Part shown: positions 1 to 6,650 of the stretch, piece after piece
Numbering within the stretch: position 1 is the stretch's first letter
How the letters are laid out: every line of letters starts with the position of its first letter
Assembly (NCBI GenBank): GCA_003453555.1
Contig: DMLA01000239.1
Coordinates: 1-11,974 of the forward strand
Direction: 5' to 3'
Origin: Chloroflexota bacterium
GTDB taxonomy: Bacteria; Chloroflexota; Anaerolineae; UBA7937
DNA: 11,974 bases
Position numbers and translations under genes: made by a program
Notes under the pieces: model-generated
What the model saw: the letters and a program-made list of their open reading frames with translations, nothing else
The model's database searches: none
What the model was told of the DNA's origin: nothing

Positions 1-505
1 CCCTTACATCGCTTTTAAGTGTACACCAAATCTGCCATCTTAGTCAAGGGTCGCACTCCTGGATATTGTCCAAGAAGCACCCTCCACATTTCGCTCCGTA
101 GTCGCCGACCAAAGCAGACCTCCCTACAACCCAGGAAGTCTTCCCTCCTTCACCTCCATTCGCCATCCAAAGGACAAAGGGGCTTAAGAGACCTCCCTCC
201 AGGATCCGGGGACAAAGGAAGAGCCATCTCCTGCTCATCCAGGCCAACGAAAAGAATTCTTGGGGAAGGAAAACTCTTCGGTGATGAGATCAACATCCCT
301 CACCCCTGCATTTTCAAAAGGAACATACTAATCTAGCACCTCGTCGTCGCCCGCTGCCCACATATTGCGATAGCCCTTGAAGAATACCTCAGATGAGTTA
401 GAATCCGCTGGGCATTGTGACCAGCGGGTTTGCGATTAGCGCCCCAATTGGGCTCATACAACATAAATCGATGTCATGCCTCTGCAGGTTTGACGCATGT
501 GTTGA
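1..505. other. Non-coding stretch with no supportable gene
   Basis: I see no convincing gene here. The open frames on both strands are short, rich in Ser, Arg and Pro or Trp and Gly, and have no recognisable motif or good ribosome-binding site. The only structure is a perfect 7-bp inverted repeat, CCGCTGG at 405-411 and CCAGCGG at 421-427 with a 9-nt loop, and a 10-bp palindrome CCCAATTGGG near 443-452. Neither is followed by a T-run, so I do not call a terminator. The stretch lies upstream of the winged-helix relic on the plus strand and beyond the end of the minus-strand operon, so it may be decayed sequence from an older gene. Confidence 0.5.
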
Positions 506-812
506 CGGCTTTCCTCAAGGCGCTGGGTATTCTCCGAGCGCTCAGGCCTCCTCGGCAAACTCAGCAGCCTGGCCACCTCTCTCACTGTTGCTCAATATGC
601 ATTGTCTTTTGAACAACTCAGGACGCGCTCTCAGTTATCGGAGCCTGGTGAGACAGGTACAGGGCTACGATTGTTCTTCTGAAGAGGCCCGCAAGTTGCT
701 GAAGGTGCATATCTATAACCTGCGAAAGAAGATCGAGCCCCTTCCCGAAAAGCCGACTCATATCCTCAACGTCCGTGGTTTCGGCTACCTCTTCGAACGA
801 CGAAGATTCGAC
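506..812 (+). pseudogene. Frameshifted relic of an OmpR/PhoB-type winged-helix (Trans_reg_C) domain
   Basis: The 3' part, in the frame of base 417, reads like the end of a response-regulator effector domain. It has GRALSYRSLV, then a recognition-helix segment KVHIYNLRKKIEP (702-740), then the wing NVRGFGYLFE (about 768-797). The expected start of the domain lies in another frame (the frame of base 581), where LTVAQYAL (581-604) matches the usual 'LTxxEyaLL' opening. The two halves join around 605-612 only through a frameshift. The spacing between the Gln-Tyr pair and Gly-Arg is about three residues short of normal, which suggests a deletion of roughly 8 bp. The upstream frame is closed by a stop at 503-505, so no receiver domain is present. 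After about 812 the open frame merely runs antisense into the SDR gene. A sequencing or assembly error could cause the frameshift but would not explain the missing N-terminus. Confidence 0.6.
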
Positions 813-844
813 CGTGAAACCCTGAGCCAATCGTCCAGATCGCT

Positions 845-1618
845 CTACCAGGCCTCCAATTGGGCTGTTAAGCCACCGTCGACGAAGAGTTGGGTGCCAG
901 TGATGAACGAGGCCTCGTCGCTGGCCAAGAAGGCGGCCGCATGGCCAATATCCTGCGGCCGGCCGATGCGCTTCATCACCTGCCGTTGTTCGACTAGACG
1001 CTGCTGCTCGGCAGGGTCATCGTAGCTATCGAAGATGCTCTGGATAAGAGGCGTCAGCACCCAGCCGGGGGCGATAGCATTCACCCGAATGGCGGGGCCG
1101 TAGTCAATGGCCATGTTGCGCGTCAACGCAGTGATGCCACCCTTTGAAGCGGCGTAGGGCGCGACACCGTTGACCGTAGCGTGCGAGTGCACTGAGGAGA
1201 TGTTGATGATGGCTCCTTTGCCTACTGCCTGCATGTGAGGGATGGCGTACTTGGAGCAGAGGAATACCCCCTTGAGGTTGACGGCCAGGCAACGATCCCA
1301 ATCATCACTGGTTGCCTCCAGCACTGACTTGTAGACACCAATACCAGCGTTGTTGACCAGTACGTCAATTCGACCGTACTTGTCTATGGTTGCCTGCACC
1401 ATGGCCTTCACCTGCTCTTCGTTCGATACATCGCAGTTGACAAAGATGGCGTCGCCCCCCGATTGGCGAATCTCCTCAGCCGTCCTCTCACCCGCTTCCT
1501 CATCCCAGTCAACTACAACGACTTTGGCTCCTTCTTTGGAGAAGACCTTGGCAATTCCCCAGCCGATGCCTTTGCCTGCACCGGTGATGATGGCTACCTT
1601 ATCTTGAAGCCTCAACAT
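845..1618 (-). CDS. SDR-family NAD(P)-dependent oxidoreductase
   Basis: A classical short-chain dehydrogenase/reductase of 257 residues, a cytosolic enzyme that oxidises or reduces a hydroxyl/keto group. The Rossmann glycine motif TGAGKGIG is at residues 12-19, NNAG at 89-92, the structural Asn at 114, and the catalytic Ser142, Tyr155 and Lys159 are in place (YAASK). Asp37 at the end of the second strand suggests NAD(H) rather than NADP(H). The C-terminus has the usual 'FITGTQLFVDGG' segment. The start at 1618 is chosen because AGGAGG sits 5 bases before that ATG; the frame is open 21 codons further upstream but without a comparable site. It follows the amidohydrolase gene by 87 bp and is the last gene of the operon. 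In this setting it may act on a sugar or sugar acid, like KduD or an aldose dehydrogenase. Substrate is inference; family membership is secure. Confidence 0.93.
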   Translation of the reverse strand: MLRLQDKVAIITGAGKGIGWGIAKVFSKEGAKVVVVDWDEEAGERTAEEIRQSGGDAIFVNCDVSNEEQVKAMVQATIDKYGRIDVLVNNAGIGVYKSVLEATSDDWDRCLAVNLKGVFLCSKYAIPHMQAVGKGAIINISSVHSHATVNGVAPYAASKGGITALTRNMAIDYGPAIRVNAIAPGWVLTPLIQSIFDSYDDPAEQQRLVEQRQVMKRIGRPQDIGHAAAFLASDEASFITGTQLFVDGGLTAQLEAW

Positions 1619-1705
1619 CTCATCCTCCTGGAGTTCAATAGTTTGGAGATGCAATAGACCAGAGAACCCAAACTGGGGCACCTCCCGGGGCCGAAGCCTG
1701 AGCCT

Positions 1706-2446
1706 TTATCCTTGGATATTGAAGACCCCAAGCGCTGTGCCACCCAGATAGAGCCTCTTCTCCTCCTCTGTCAACCCCGCGCTGTTGCAGATGGCCAGCA
1801 TGGCCCCCACGTTTCGGGGCAGGTCGGTGCCCATCATCACCCGCTCCACCCCCAAAGCGCTAATTAGCCATTTCAGGTCGTCGGCAAAGAGCCAGGAACT
1901 CTCCAAATAGATGTTGGGGGAGGCCTTGGCTACGGCGAAGGCCTCGCCGGTAAGGATGGTGAAGCCAGCGTGGGCGATGATGACAGATACTTCAGGGAAT
2001 TCCTGGGCTCTGGGCAGGCAGTGAGAAGGGAGAGCAAAGGGGATGCCTGGCCCGCTATGGACCATTACCGGTATCTCGAGTTCTCGCGCCAACTCGAAGA
2101 CCTTGCTGGCGTCAGCGGATAGAGGGTTGATGGCGTGACCCACGGTGTGGATCTTTAACCCTACGAAGCCCAGCCCCTCCACGCACCGTCTCACCTCAGA
2201 CTCATATTCATCTCGGTCACAGTGGGGGTTGAGGTTCACCATGCCGTAGATGCGGCCGGGCTGCTTCTGGGCTAGGTCGGCTATTTCATTATGGACCCGT
2301 ATGGGGTCGGGAGCGCCAGGGAAGGGCATAACCACCGCAGCGTCGATCTTGTGCTTGTCCATGGCACCGAGTAACTCCTCAGCCCTCACCTCCAGATCGA
2401 AGACACGACAGGAGCCAAGATGAGCATGGGCATCGATCACTTGCAT
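1706..2446 (-). CDS. Amidohydrolase-2 family metal-dependent hydrolase
   Basis: A TIM-barrel metal hydrolase of 246 residues, at the short end for the Amidohydro_2 family (PF04909). Expected metal or catalytic positions are visible: the N-terminal HxH (His7 and His9 in IDAHAHL), His130 in VMVHSGPG, His159 in IIAHAGF, and the late Asp208 in MMGTDLP. Lys98-Ile-His100 lies on the strand where some relatives carry a bridging Lys. It begins one base after the stop of the upstream ATPase gene and its ribosome-binding site (AAGGAGG, about 2454-2460) lies inside that gene's end, so the two are probably translationally coupled. Members include lactonases, decarboxylases and C-C hydrolases. Between sugar-transport genes and an SDR, a sugar lactonase or keto-acid hydrolase is a fair guess, but the sequence does not decide this. 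The longer upstream open frame overlaps the ATPase gene and is rejected. Confidence 0.88.
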   Translation of the reverse strand: MQVIDAHAHLGSCRVFDLEVRAEELLGAMDKHKIDAAVVMPFPGAPDPIRVHNEIADLAQKQPGRIYGMVNLNPHCDRDEYESEVRRCVEGLGFVGLKIHTVGHAINPLSADASKVFELARELEIPVMVHSGPGIPFALPSHCLPRAQEFPEVSVIIAHAGFTILTGEAFAVAKASPNIYLESSWLFADDLKWLISALGVERVMMGTDLPRNVGAMLAICNSAGLTEEEKRLYLGGTALGVFNIQG

Positions 2447-2447
2447 C

Positions 2448-3587
2448 CTACCCCTCCTTTTTCCCCTCGGTCGGCTCTCCCACCAACGCAGCCTCGATCC
2501 GTCTTCCCGATTCTGCCTCGAAGAGGGAGACAGCCTGCAAGGCGAACTCCACCACCACCTCATCATCGGGCGCTAATTCCAAGTGTGAAGGCGCTACCAT
2601 CTTCACTACCGTCCCATCCTTGAGACGGAGGTCTATGATCTGCTCGTCTCCCAGGGGTTGAACGATATCTACGGTCGCCGCTAGGCTGGCACTGCCTGAA
2701 GGGACAGCGCCCTCTCCCCGCTTGACCCCCAGGTGCTCAGGGCGTATACCTAAGAGGAGATCCCGGGGAACGCTTTCCGGCAAGTGAGGAACGAGGATCC
2801 TCAGCCCGAGCGCCTTTCTACTAAGAACCATCGCTCCGTCGTCGCGCTCTACTTGGCAAGGGATGAGGTTCATGGAAGGGCTCCCCACGAGCCCGCCGAC
2901 GAACACTGAGGCCGGGCGCTCATAGACCTCCTCAGCGCTCCCCAATTGTTCGGCCTCTCCCAAGTTCAAGACCATTATCCGGTCCGCCATGGTCACCGCT
3001 TCTTCAAAGTCATGGGTGGCGTAGATCATCGTTTGCCCCGTCTCCCACTGAAGCCGCTTCAACTCCCCTGTCATCTCCTGGCGTAACCAGGCGTCAAGAT
3101 CGGTGAAGGGCTGATCTAGGAGCAATACACGGGGGCGCCTCACCAAAGCCCGCCCCACAGCCACCCGCCGCCGTTCGCCCCCGCTGAAGGTATCCGGACG
3201 GCGATCGAGAAGGTGAGAGATATGTAGCATCTTGGCTACCTCCCTCACCGTCTTATCGATCACGGCGGGCGGCACCTTGTGAAGATGTAGAGGGTGGGCT
3301 AGGTTATCGTAGGCCGTCATATGGGGATATAGGGCTAGATCCTCAAAGACCATAGCCACGTCCCGCTCTGCGGGGGGTACCTGATTGACTAGCTCTTCAC
3401 CCAGGTATATCTCCCCCTCGTCCGGTCGCTCCAAGCCGGCGATGATGCGCAGGATGGTCGTCTTACCCGCCCCCGGAGGTCCTAGTAGGCAGAAGAACTC
3501 ACCATCCTCCACCGAGAAGCCTACCCCCCGCACAGCCGGGTTGGCGCGGTAGGCTTTCCTCAGCCCCTCGACTCTAACTGAGGCCAT
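2448..3587 (-). CDS. ABC importer ATPase 2 (MalK/UgpC-like) with altered catalytic residues
   Basis: Cytoplasmic nucleotide-binding subunit of the sugar-type importer, 379 residues: a nucleotide-binding domain (about 1-230) followed by a TOBE-type regulatory domain (about 240-370). Walker A is GPPGAGKT (36-43), the signature is FSGGE (134-138), the D-loop keeps Asp165 (TDLD) and the switch His192 is present (YATHD). Two key residues are changed: the Q-loop Gln is Glu82 (VFEDLALYPHMT) and the Walker B catalytic Glu is Gln159 (LLLDQPF). I checked both codons in the sequence (GAG at 3342-3344, CAG at 3111-3113). On its own this site should bind ATP but hydrolyse it poorly. It overlaps the first ATPase gene by 14 bp and ends one base before the amidohydrolase start. 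Its weak ribosome-binding site suggests translation coupled to the gene before. Most likely it pairs with the first ATPase as a heterodimer. Confidence 0.93.
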   Translation of the reverse strand: MASVRVEGLRKAYRANPAVRGVGFSVEDGEFFCLLGPPGAGKTTILRIIAGLERPDEGEIYLGEELVNQVPPAERDVAMVFEDLALYPHMTAYDNLAHPLHLHKVPPAVIDKTVREVAKMLHISHLLDRRPDTFSGGERRRVAVGRALVRRPRVLLLDQPFTDLDAWLRQEMTGELKRLQWETGQTMIYATHDFEEAVTMADRIMVLNLGEAEQLGSAEEVYERPASVFVGGLVGSPSMNLIPCQVERDDGAMVLSRKALGLRILVPHLPESVPRDLLLGIRPEHLGVKRGEGAVPSGSASLAATVDIVQPLGDEQIIDLRLKDGTVVKMVAPSHLELAPDDEVVVEFALQAVSLFEAESGRRIEAALVGEPTEGKKEG

Positions 3588-4695
3588 TGTAGATCGCCCT
3601 TTCCGTCTCCTTGTCGAAGAGGTGTGTCTCCTGGGGGTGAAAAACCACCTCCACCTGGTCGTCCTTGGCCACTGGGAAGTCGCTGGAGACCACCATCTTG
3701 ATCAAGGTGTCATCGATGAAGAGATCGACAATCTTCTTACGAGCCAAGGGTTGCACCAGATCCACTTTTCCTGTCACCACCGTATCTTTGAGGCCTCGCC
3801 TCTCCGCTTCCTCCACCGGGAGGACATGTTCCGGCCGCACGCCCAAGACCGCCTTCTCACCTCGCAACCCTCCCTCGATAGCGTGACGAAGGAGGGTCAC
3901 ATCCCACGCTAGTTCGCCCTTCCTGAGAAAGGCTCGATCGCCCTCTCGTGCGTAGGTGACCTCCAGCAGGTTCATAGGTGGGCGGCCGATGAAGCCAGCC
4001 ACAAATAGGCTATTGGGTTGCCGATAGAGTTCCCTGGGGGTGGCCAACTGCACCTTCCTCCCGGCGCTCATCACCAGGATCCGATCTCCCATAGTCATCG
4101 CCTCTTCTTGGTCATGGGTGACGTAGATCATGGTGCTCCCCAGTTGTTTCTGCAACCTCTTTAGTTCTCCCCTCATGATCTCTCGCAGAGCAGGGCGGAA
4201 ATTGTTCAACGGCTCATCTAAGAGGAGGACCTGGGGTCGGGTTACGAGCGTCCTTCCCAAGGCTACCCGTTGCATGGCGCTGAGGTCTAAACGGGAGGCT
4301 TTGGTCTCCAATAGATCCTCTAGTTCCAGCCATCGAGCCATCTCGCCAACCTCTCGCTCGATCTCGGAGCGCGGGGCACGGCGCACCATAAGGCCAAAGG
4401 CTAGGTTATCGTGGACCGTCATGTGCCAGAAAAGGGCGTAGTTCTGGAAGACGAACCCCACGTTGCGGCGCTGGGGGGGCAAGTCGTTGATCCTCTCACC
4501 TCGCAGGAAGATATCGCCAGCCGTTGGTATCTCCAAGCCAGCGACCATGCGGAGGGTCGTAGTCTTGCCGCAGCCCGAGGGGCCAAGGAAGCAGAGGAAC
4601 TCCCCTTCTTCGACCTCCAGCTCCAGATCCTCTACCGCTACCAACTCTCCGAACTCTTTTCGAAGCCCCTTCAGGATGATGAAACCCTCTCCCAT
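3574..4695 (-). CDS. ABC importer ATPase 1 (MalK/UgpC-like) with degenerate signature motif
   Basis: First ATPase subunit of the importer, 373 residues: a nucleotide-binding domain (about 1-235) and a C-terminal TOBE-type domain with the usual 'GVRPEHV' segment. Walker A GPSGCGKT (38-45), Q-loop Gln84 (VFQNYALF), Walker B with catalytic Glu161 (LLLDEP) and switch His194 (YVTHD) are all canonical. The ABC signature is not: where LSGGQ is expected it reads LDLSA (136-140; codons at 4276-4290), in ungapped register with the flanking 'LL..K' and 'QRVALGR'. The D-loop is also altered, LNNFRP (163-168) against the usual LSNLDA, so Asp becomes Arg167. The gene starts 13 bp after the second permease. 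Its defects are the complement of those in the next gene. A single-subunit homodimer would lack any intact signature, so partnership with the second ATPase is expected. Confidence 0.93.
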   Translation of the reverse strand: MGEGFIILKGLRKEFGELVAVEDLELEVEEGEFLCFLGPSGCGKTTTLRMVAGLEIPTAGDIFLRGERINDLPPQRRNVGFVFQNYALFWHMTVHDNLAFGLMVRRAPRSEIEREVGEMARWLELEDLLETKASRLDLSAMQRVALGRTLVTRPQVLLLDEPLNNFRPALREIMRGELKRLQKQLGSTMIYVTHDQEEAMTMGDRILVMSAGRKVQLATPRELYRQPNSLFVAGFIGRPPMNLLEVTYAREGDRAFLRKGELAWDVTLLRHAIEGGLRGEKAVLGVRPEHVLPVEEAERRGLKDTVVTGKVDLVQPLARKKIVDLFIDDTLIKMVVSSDFPVAKDDQVEVVFHPQETHLFDKETERAIYNGLS

Positions 4696-4708
4696 AACCC
4701 TTTGACCC

Positions 4709-5611
4709 CTATTCTCTCACCAATCCGAAGGTGAACCCAGTCACCAGATGGCGCTGGATAAGATACCCGGCCACCACCACCGGGATGGAGGCCACTATGC
4801 CCAAAGCGGCTTGGGGTCCATAGAAGCGCCCCACGGCGCCGACATAGTGGCTGACCTGCACGGGGATAGTGATCGCCTCCCGTGAGGTGAAGACCAAAGC
4901 GAACAGAAACTCGGTCCAATTAAGGATGAAGACGAAAAGGGCGGTGGCTGCCAAGCCACCCCGCACCAGAGGGAGAGTGATGGTGAAGAGCACTCGCCAA
5001 GGTGACGCTCCGTCGAGGACGGCGGCTTCCTCGATGTGACGAGGCACACCATCGATGAACCCCTTCATCATCCATAGGGAGAAGGCGACAGTGAAAGCGG
5101 TGTACATGAGGATCAGACCAAGTTGGGTATCGATTAATCCCAACATCCGGTAGTAGACCAGAAGCGGCACCGCGAAGGCCACGGGTGGGAACATCCGGGT
5201 GGTCAGGGTGAAGAAGGGCATGAAGGTACCCCCCACCCGGTATCGGGAGACGGCATAAGCGGCGAAGAAGCCGATGAGCACCGAGGCCGCGGTAGCGATG
5301 GGAGCGATGATGAGGCTGTTGATGAGGGCTTGGGTCACCGGCTCAGCGGAACTGACCATCGCCGCCACCCCACCAACCGGGTTTCCAGGCTGGAACAAGA
5401 CGATGTAGTTGCTGGTGGTCGGTTCCACAGGGATGATGGTCGGAGGATAGGCCAACCACTCCTGGGGAGGCTTAAAAGATATAGAGAGGACCCAGACCAC
5501 GGGCAATAAGATGACCAGACAGATAGCCAAAGCCCCTAGCCAACGCGAAGCCTGGCCGATTAAGGTCATCAATCTGCTAGATCTCCCTTCTCTCGATCGC
5601 TCCTCGTTCAC
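4709..5611 (-). CDS. ABC sugar-type permease, MalG-like inner-membrane subunit
   Basis: Integral membrane subunit of the importer, 300 residues, BPD_transp_1 family. About six hydrophobic segments are visible (near 24-46, 100-123, 133-157, 162-183, 222-245 and 268-290). The cytoplasmic coupling loop carries the EAA motif, EEAAVLDGASPW, with Glu195-Ala-Ala, Gly201 and the closing Leu213-Pro214 in proper spacing; this loop docks on the ATPases. The short C-terminus ending in 'GFTFGLVRE' is typical of MalG-type proteins, where the tail after the last helix reaches toward the ATPase. The start is GTG at 5611, supported by AAGGAG at 5617-5622. It follows the first permease by 25 bp and precedes the first ATPase by 13 bp. 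The region between the first two helices (about 47-98) is a normal-length external loop. Confidence 0.94.
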   Translation of the reverse strand: MNEERSREGRSSRLMTLIGQASRWLGALAICLVILLPVVWVLSISFKPPQEWLAYPPTIIPVEPTTSNYIVLFQPGNPVGGVAAMVSSAEPVTQALINSLIIAPIATAASVLIGFFAAYAVSRYRVGGTFMPFFTLTTRMFPPVAFAVPLLVYYRMLGLIDTQLGLILMYTAFTVAFSLWMMKGFIDGVPRHIEEAAVLDGASPWRVLFTITLPLVRGGLAATALFVFILNWTEFLFALVFTSREAITIPVQVSHYVGAVGRFYGPQAALGIVASIPVVVAGYLIQRHLVTGFTFGLVRE

Positions 5612-5636
5612 CTTTCTCTCCTTGGCTCAAACTCTC

Positions 5637-6584
5637 TCATACCTCGTACTCCAACGGGCGAACCGCCAAGCGGATAATGATACTGATGGAGACCAGAATC
5701 AAAACGGCCATCGCTGCCGCATAAGAGAGCTGTCCATATACGAAGCCTAGGCGATAGATATAGAGCGAGAGGCTCTCGGTAGCGGTGCCTGGCCCACCAC
5801 CGGTCATGATGAAGACCAGATCGAAGATCTTGAACGCCTCCAGGCTGCGAATGATAAGGGCGATAATAATGACCTGTTTGAGCATAGGCATGGTGATGTA
5901 GCGGAAAATCTGCCACCGACTGGCACCTAGCGTCATGGCCGCCTCCACCGGGTCGCGCGGAAGCGCCCCTAGACCGGAGTACAGGATCAGGAACATGAAA
6001 GGCGTCCATTGCCAGACATCAGCCAAGATGATGGTCGAAAGAGCCACCGCCGGGTAGTGATACCAGGCCACGCCGGTCTCGAAACCTAGAAAGTGGATCA
6101 GGATGTAGTTAACCAGCCCTTTCTCCAGGAAAAGGAGATAGAAGGCTAGGCCTACCACCACCCAGGGGAGCATCATCGGGTAGAGGATCACCGCGGTGAA
6201 GAGGCGCTTGCCCAAGAAATCGCGCTGAAAGAAGAGAGCAAGAGCCAACCCGATGGCGAACTCCAGCGCCACCGCCACCACGACTACACCGATCGTACGG
6301 ACGATGGCCTGCCAGAAGCGCACATCGGATAATACATGGCCATAGTTTCGGAACCAGGCGAAGGGCGCCTGCCACCAATCGACCCCCATCCTCGGTTCCC
6401 AGGCAACGAGGCTAAGATAAAGCACGATCAGGGTGGGAATGATGAGAAGGAACCATAGCAAAAGCTGCATGGGCATGGCTAGGACATTCTGAAAGAAACT
6501 CTCACGATTGAGCGCCCGTACTAGTCGCGGAAAGAGCGGTTTCCTTCCACCAGCCACCGGCGGCCGTTCGACCTTGATTGCCAT
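5637..6584 (-). CDS. ABC sugar-type permease, MalF-like inner-membrane subunit
   Basis: Partner membrane subunit of 315 residues. The hydrophobic segments start near 36-60, 94-118, 127-153, 178-204, 237-260 and 280-306. The EAA coupling loop is VEAAMTLGASRW with Glu214-Ala-Ala, Gly220 and Met232-Pro233 in place. TGGGPG at 261-266 is the conserved turn before the last helix of MalF/UgpA-type permeases. It lacks the large extra periplasmic domain and extra helices of enteric MalF, like most CUT1-family permeases. The ATG start has AGAGGA about ten bases upstream. It lies 66 bp after the solute-binding protein gene, and a GC-rich hairpin fills that gap. The two permeases are distinct in sequence, so the membrane part is a heterodimer, matching the two distinct ATPases downstream. 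Confidence 0.94.
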   Translation of the reverse strand: MAIKVERPPVAGGRKPLFPRLVRALNRESFFQNVLAMPMQLLLWFLLIIPTLIVLYLSLVAWEPRMGVDWWQAPFAWFRNYGHVLSDVRFWQAIVRTIGVVVVAVALEFAIGLALALFFQRDFLGKRLFTAVILYPMMLPWVVVGLAFYLLFLEKGLVNYILIHFLGFETGVAWYHYPAVALSTIILADVWQWTPFMFLILYSGLGALPRDPVEAAMTLGASRWQIFRYITMPMLKQVIIIALIIRSLEAFKIFDLVFIMTGGGPGTATESLSLYIYRLGFVYGQLSYAAAMAVLILVSISIIIRLAVRPLEYEV

Positions 6585-6609
6585 ACTACTCTTATCCTCT
6601 ATCAGAGAG

Positions 6610-6640
6610 GAGGGGGGCCAGGGGCCGTCCGGCCCCCCTC
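6610..6640 (-). other. GC-rich intercistronic hairpin between binding-protein and permease genes
   Basis: A perfect 10-bp inverted repeat (GAGGGGGGCC at 6610-6619, GGCCCCCCTC at 6631-6640) with an 11-nt loop lies just after the stop of the solute-binding protein. No T-run follows on the minus strand, so a full intrinsic terminator is unlikely. Structures in this position in binding-protein operons often stabilise the upstream message or partly stop transcription, giving more binding protein than permease. That role is inferred here. Confidence 0.6.
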
Positions 6641-6650
6641 TCGCGACCTG

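Noticed and set aside
116..218. Short direct repeats AGACCTCCCT (116-125, 189-198) and GGACAAAGG (172-180, 210-218)
   Set aside because: The two repeat pairs have different spacings (73 and 38 bp) and are short and purine/pyrimidine-rich. They do not form an array or suggest CRISPR or a mobile-element end.
405..427. Inverted repeat CCGCTGG/CCAGCGG as a terminator for the minus-strand operon
   Set aside because: It lies more than 400 bp beyond the SDR stop, the stem is only 7 bp, and no T-run follows on either strand.
1619..1681. N-terminal extension of the SDR protein from an upstream ATG at 1681
   Set aside because: The 21 extra residues do not resemble SDR sequence, and AGGAGG sits at ideal spacing before the ATG at 1618.
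2447..2566. N-terminal extension of the amidohydrolase by 40 residues
   Set aside because: The extension is Trp/Arg-rich shadow of the ATPase gene in another frame. The ATG at 2446 has a strong ribosome-binding site and begins directly at the expected IDAHAHL strand.
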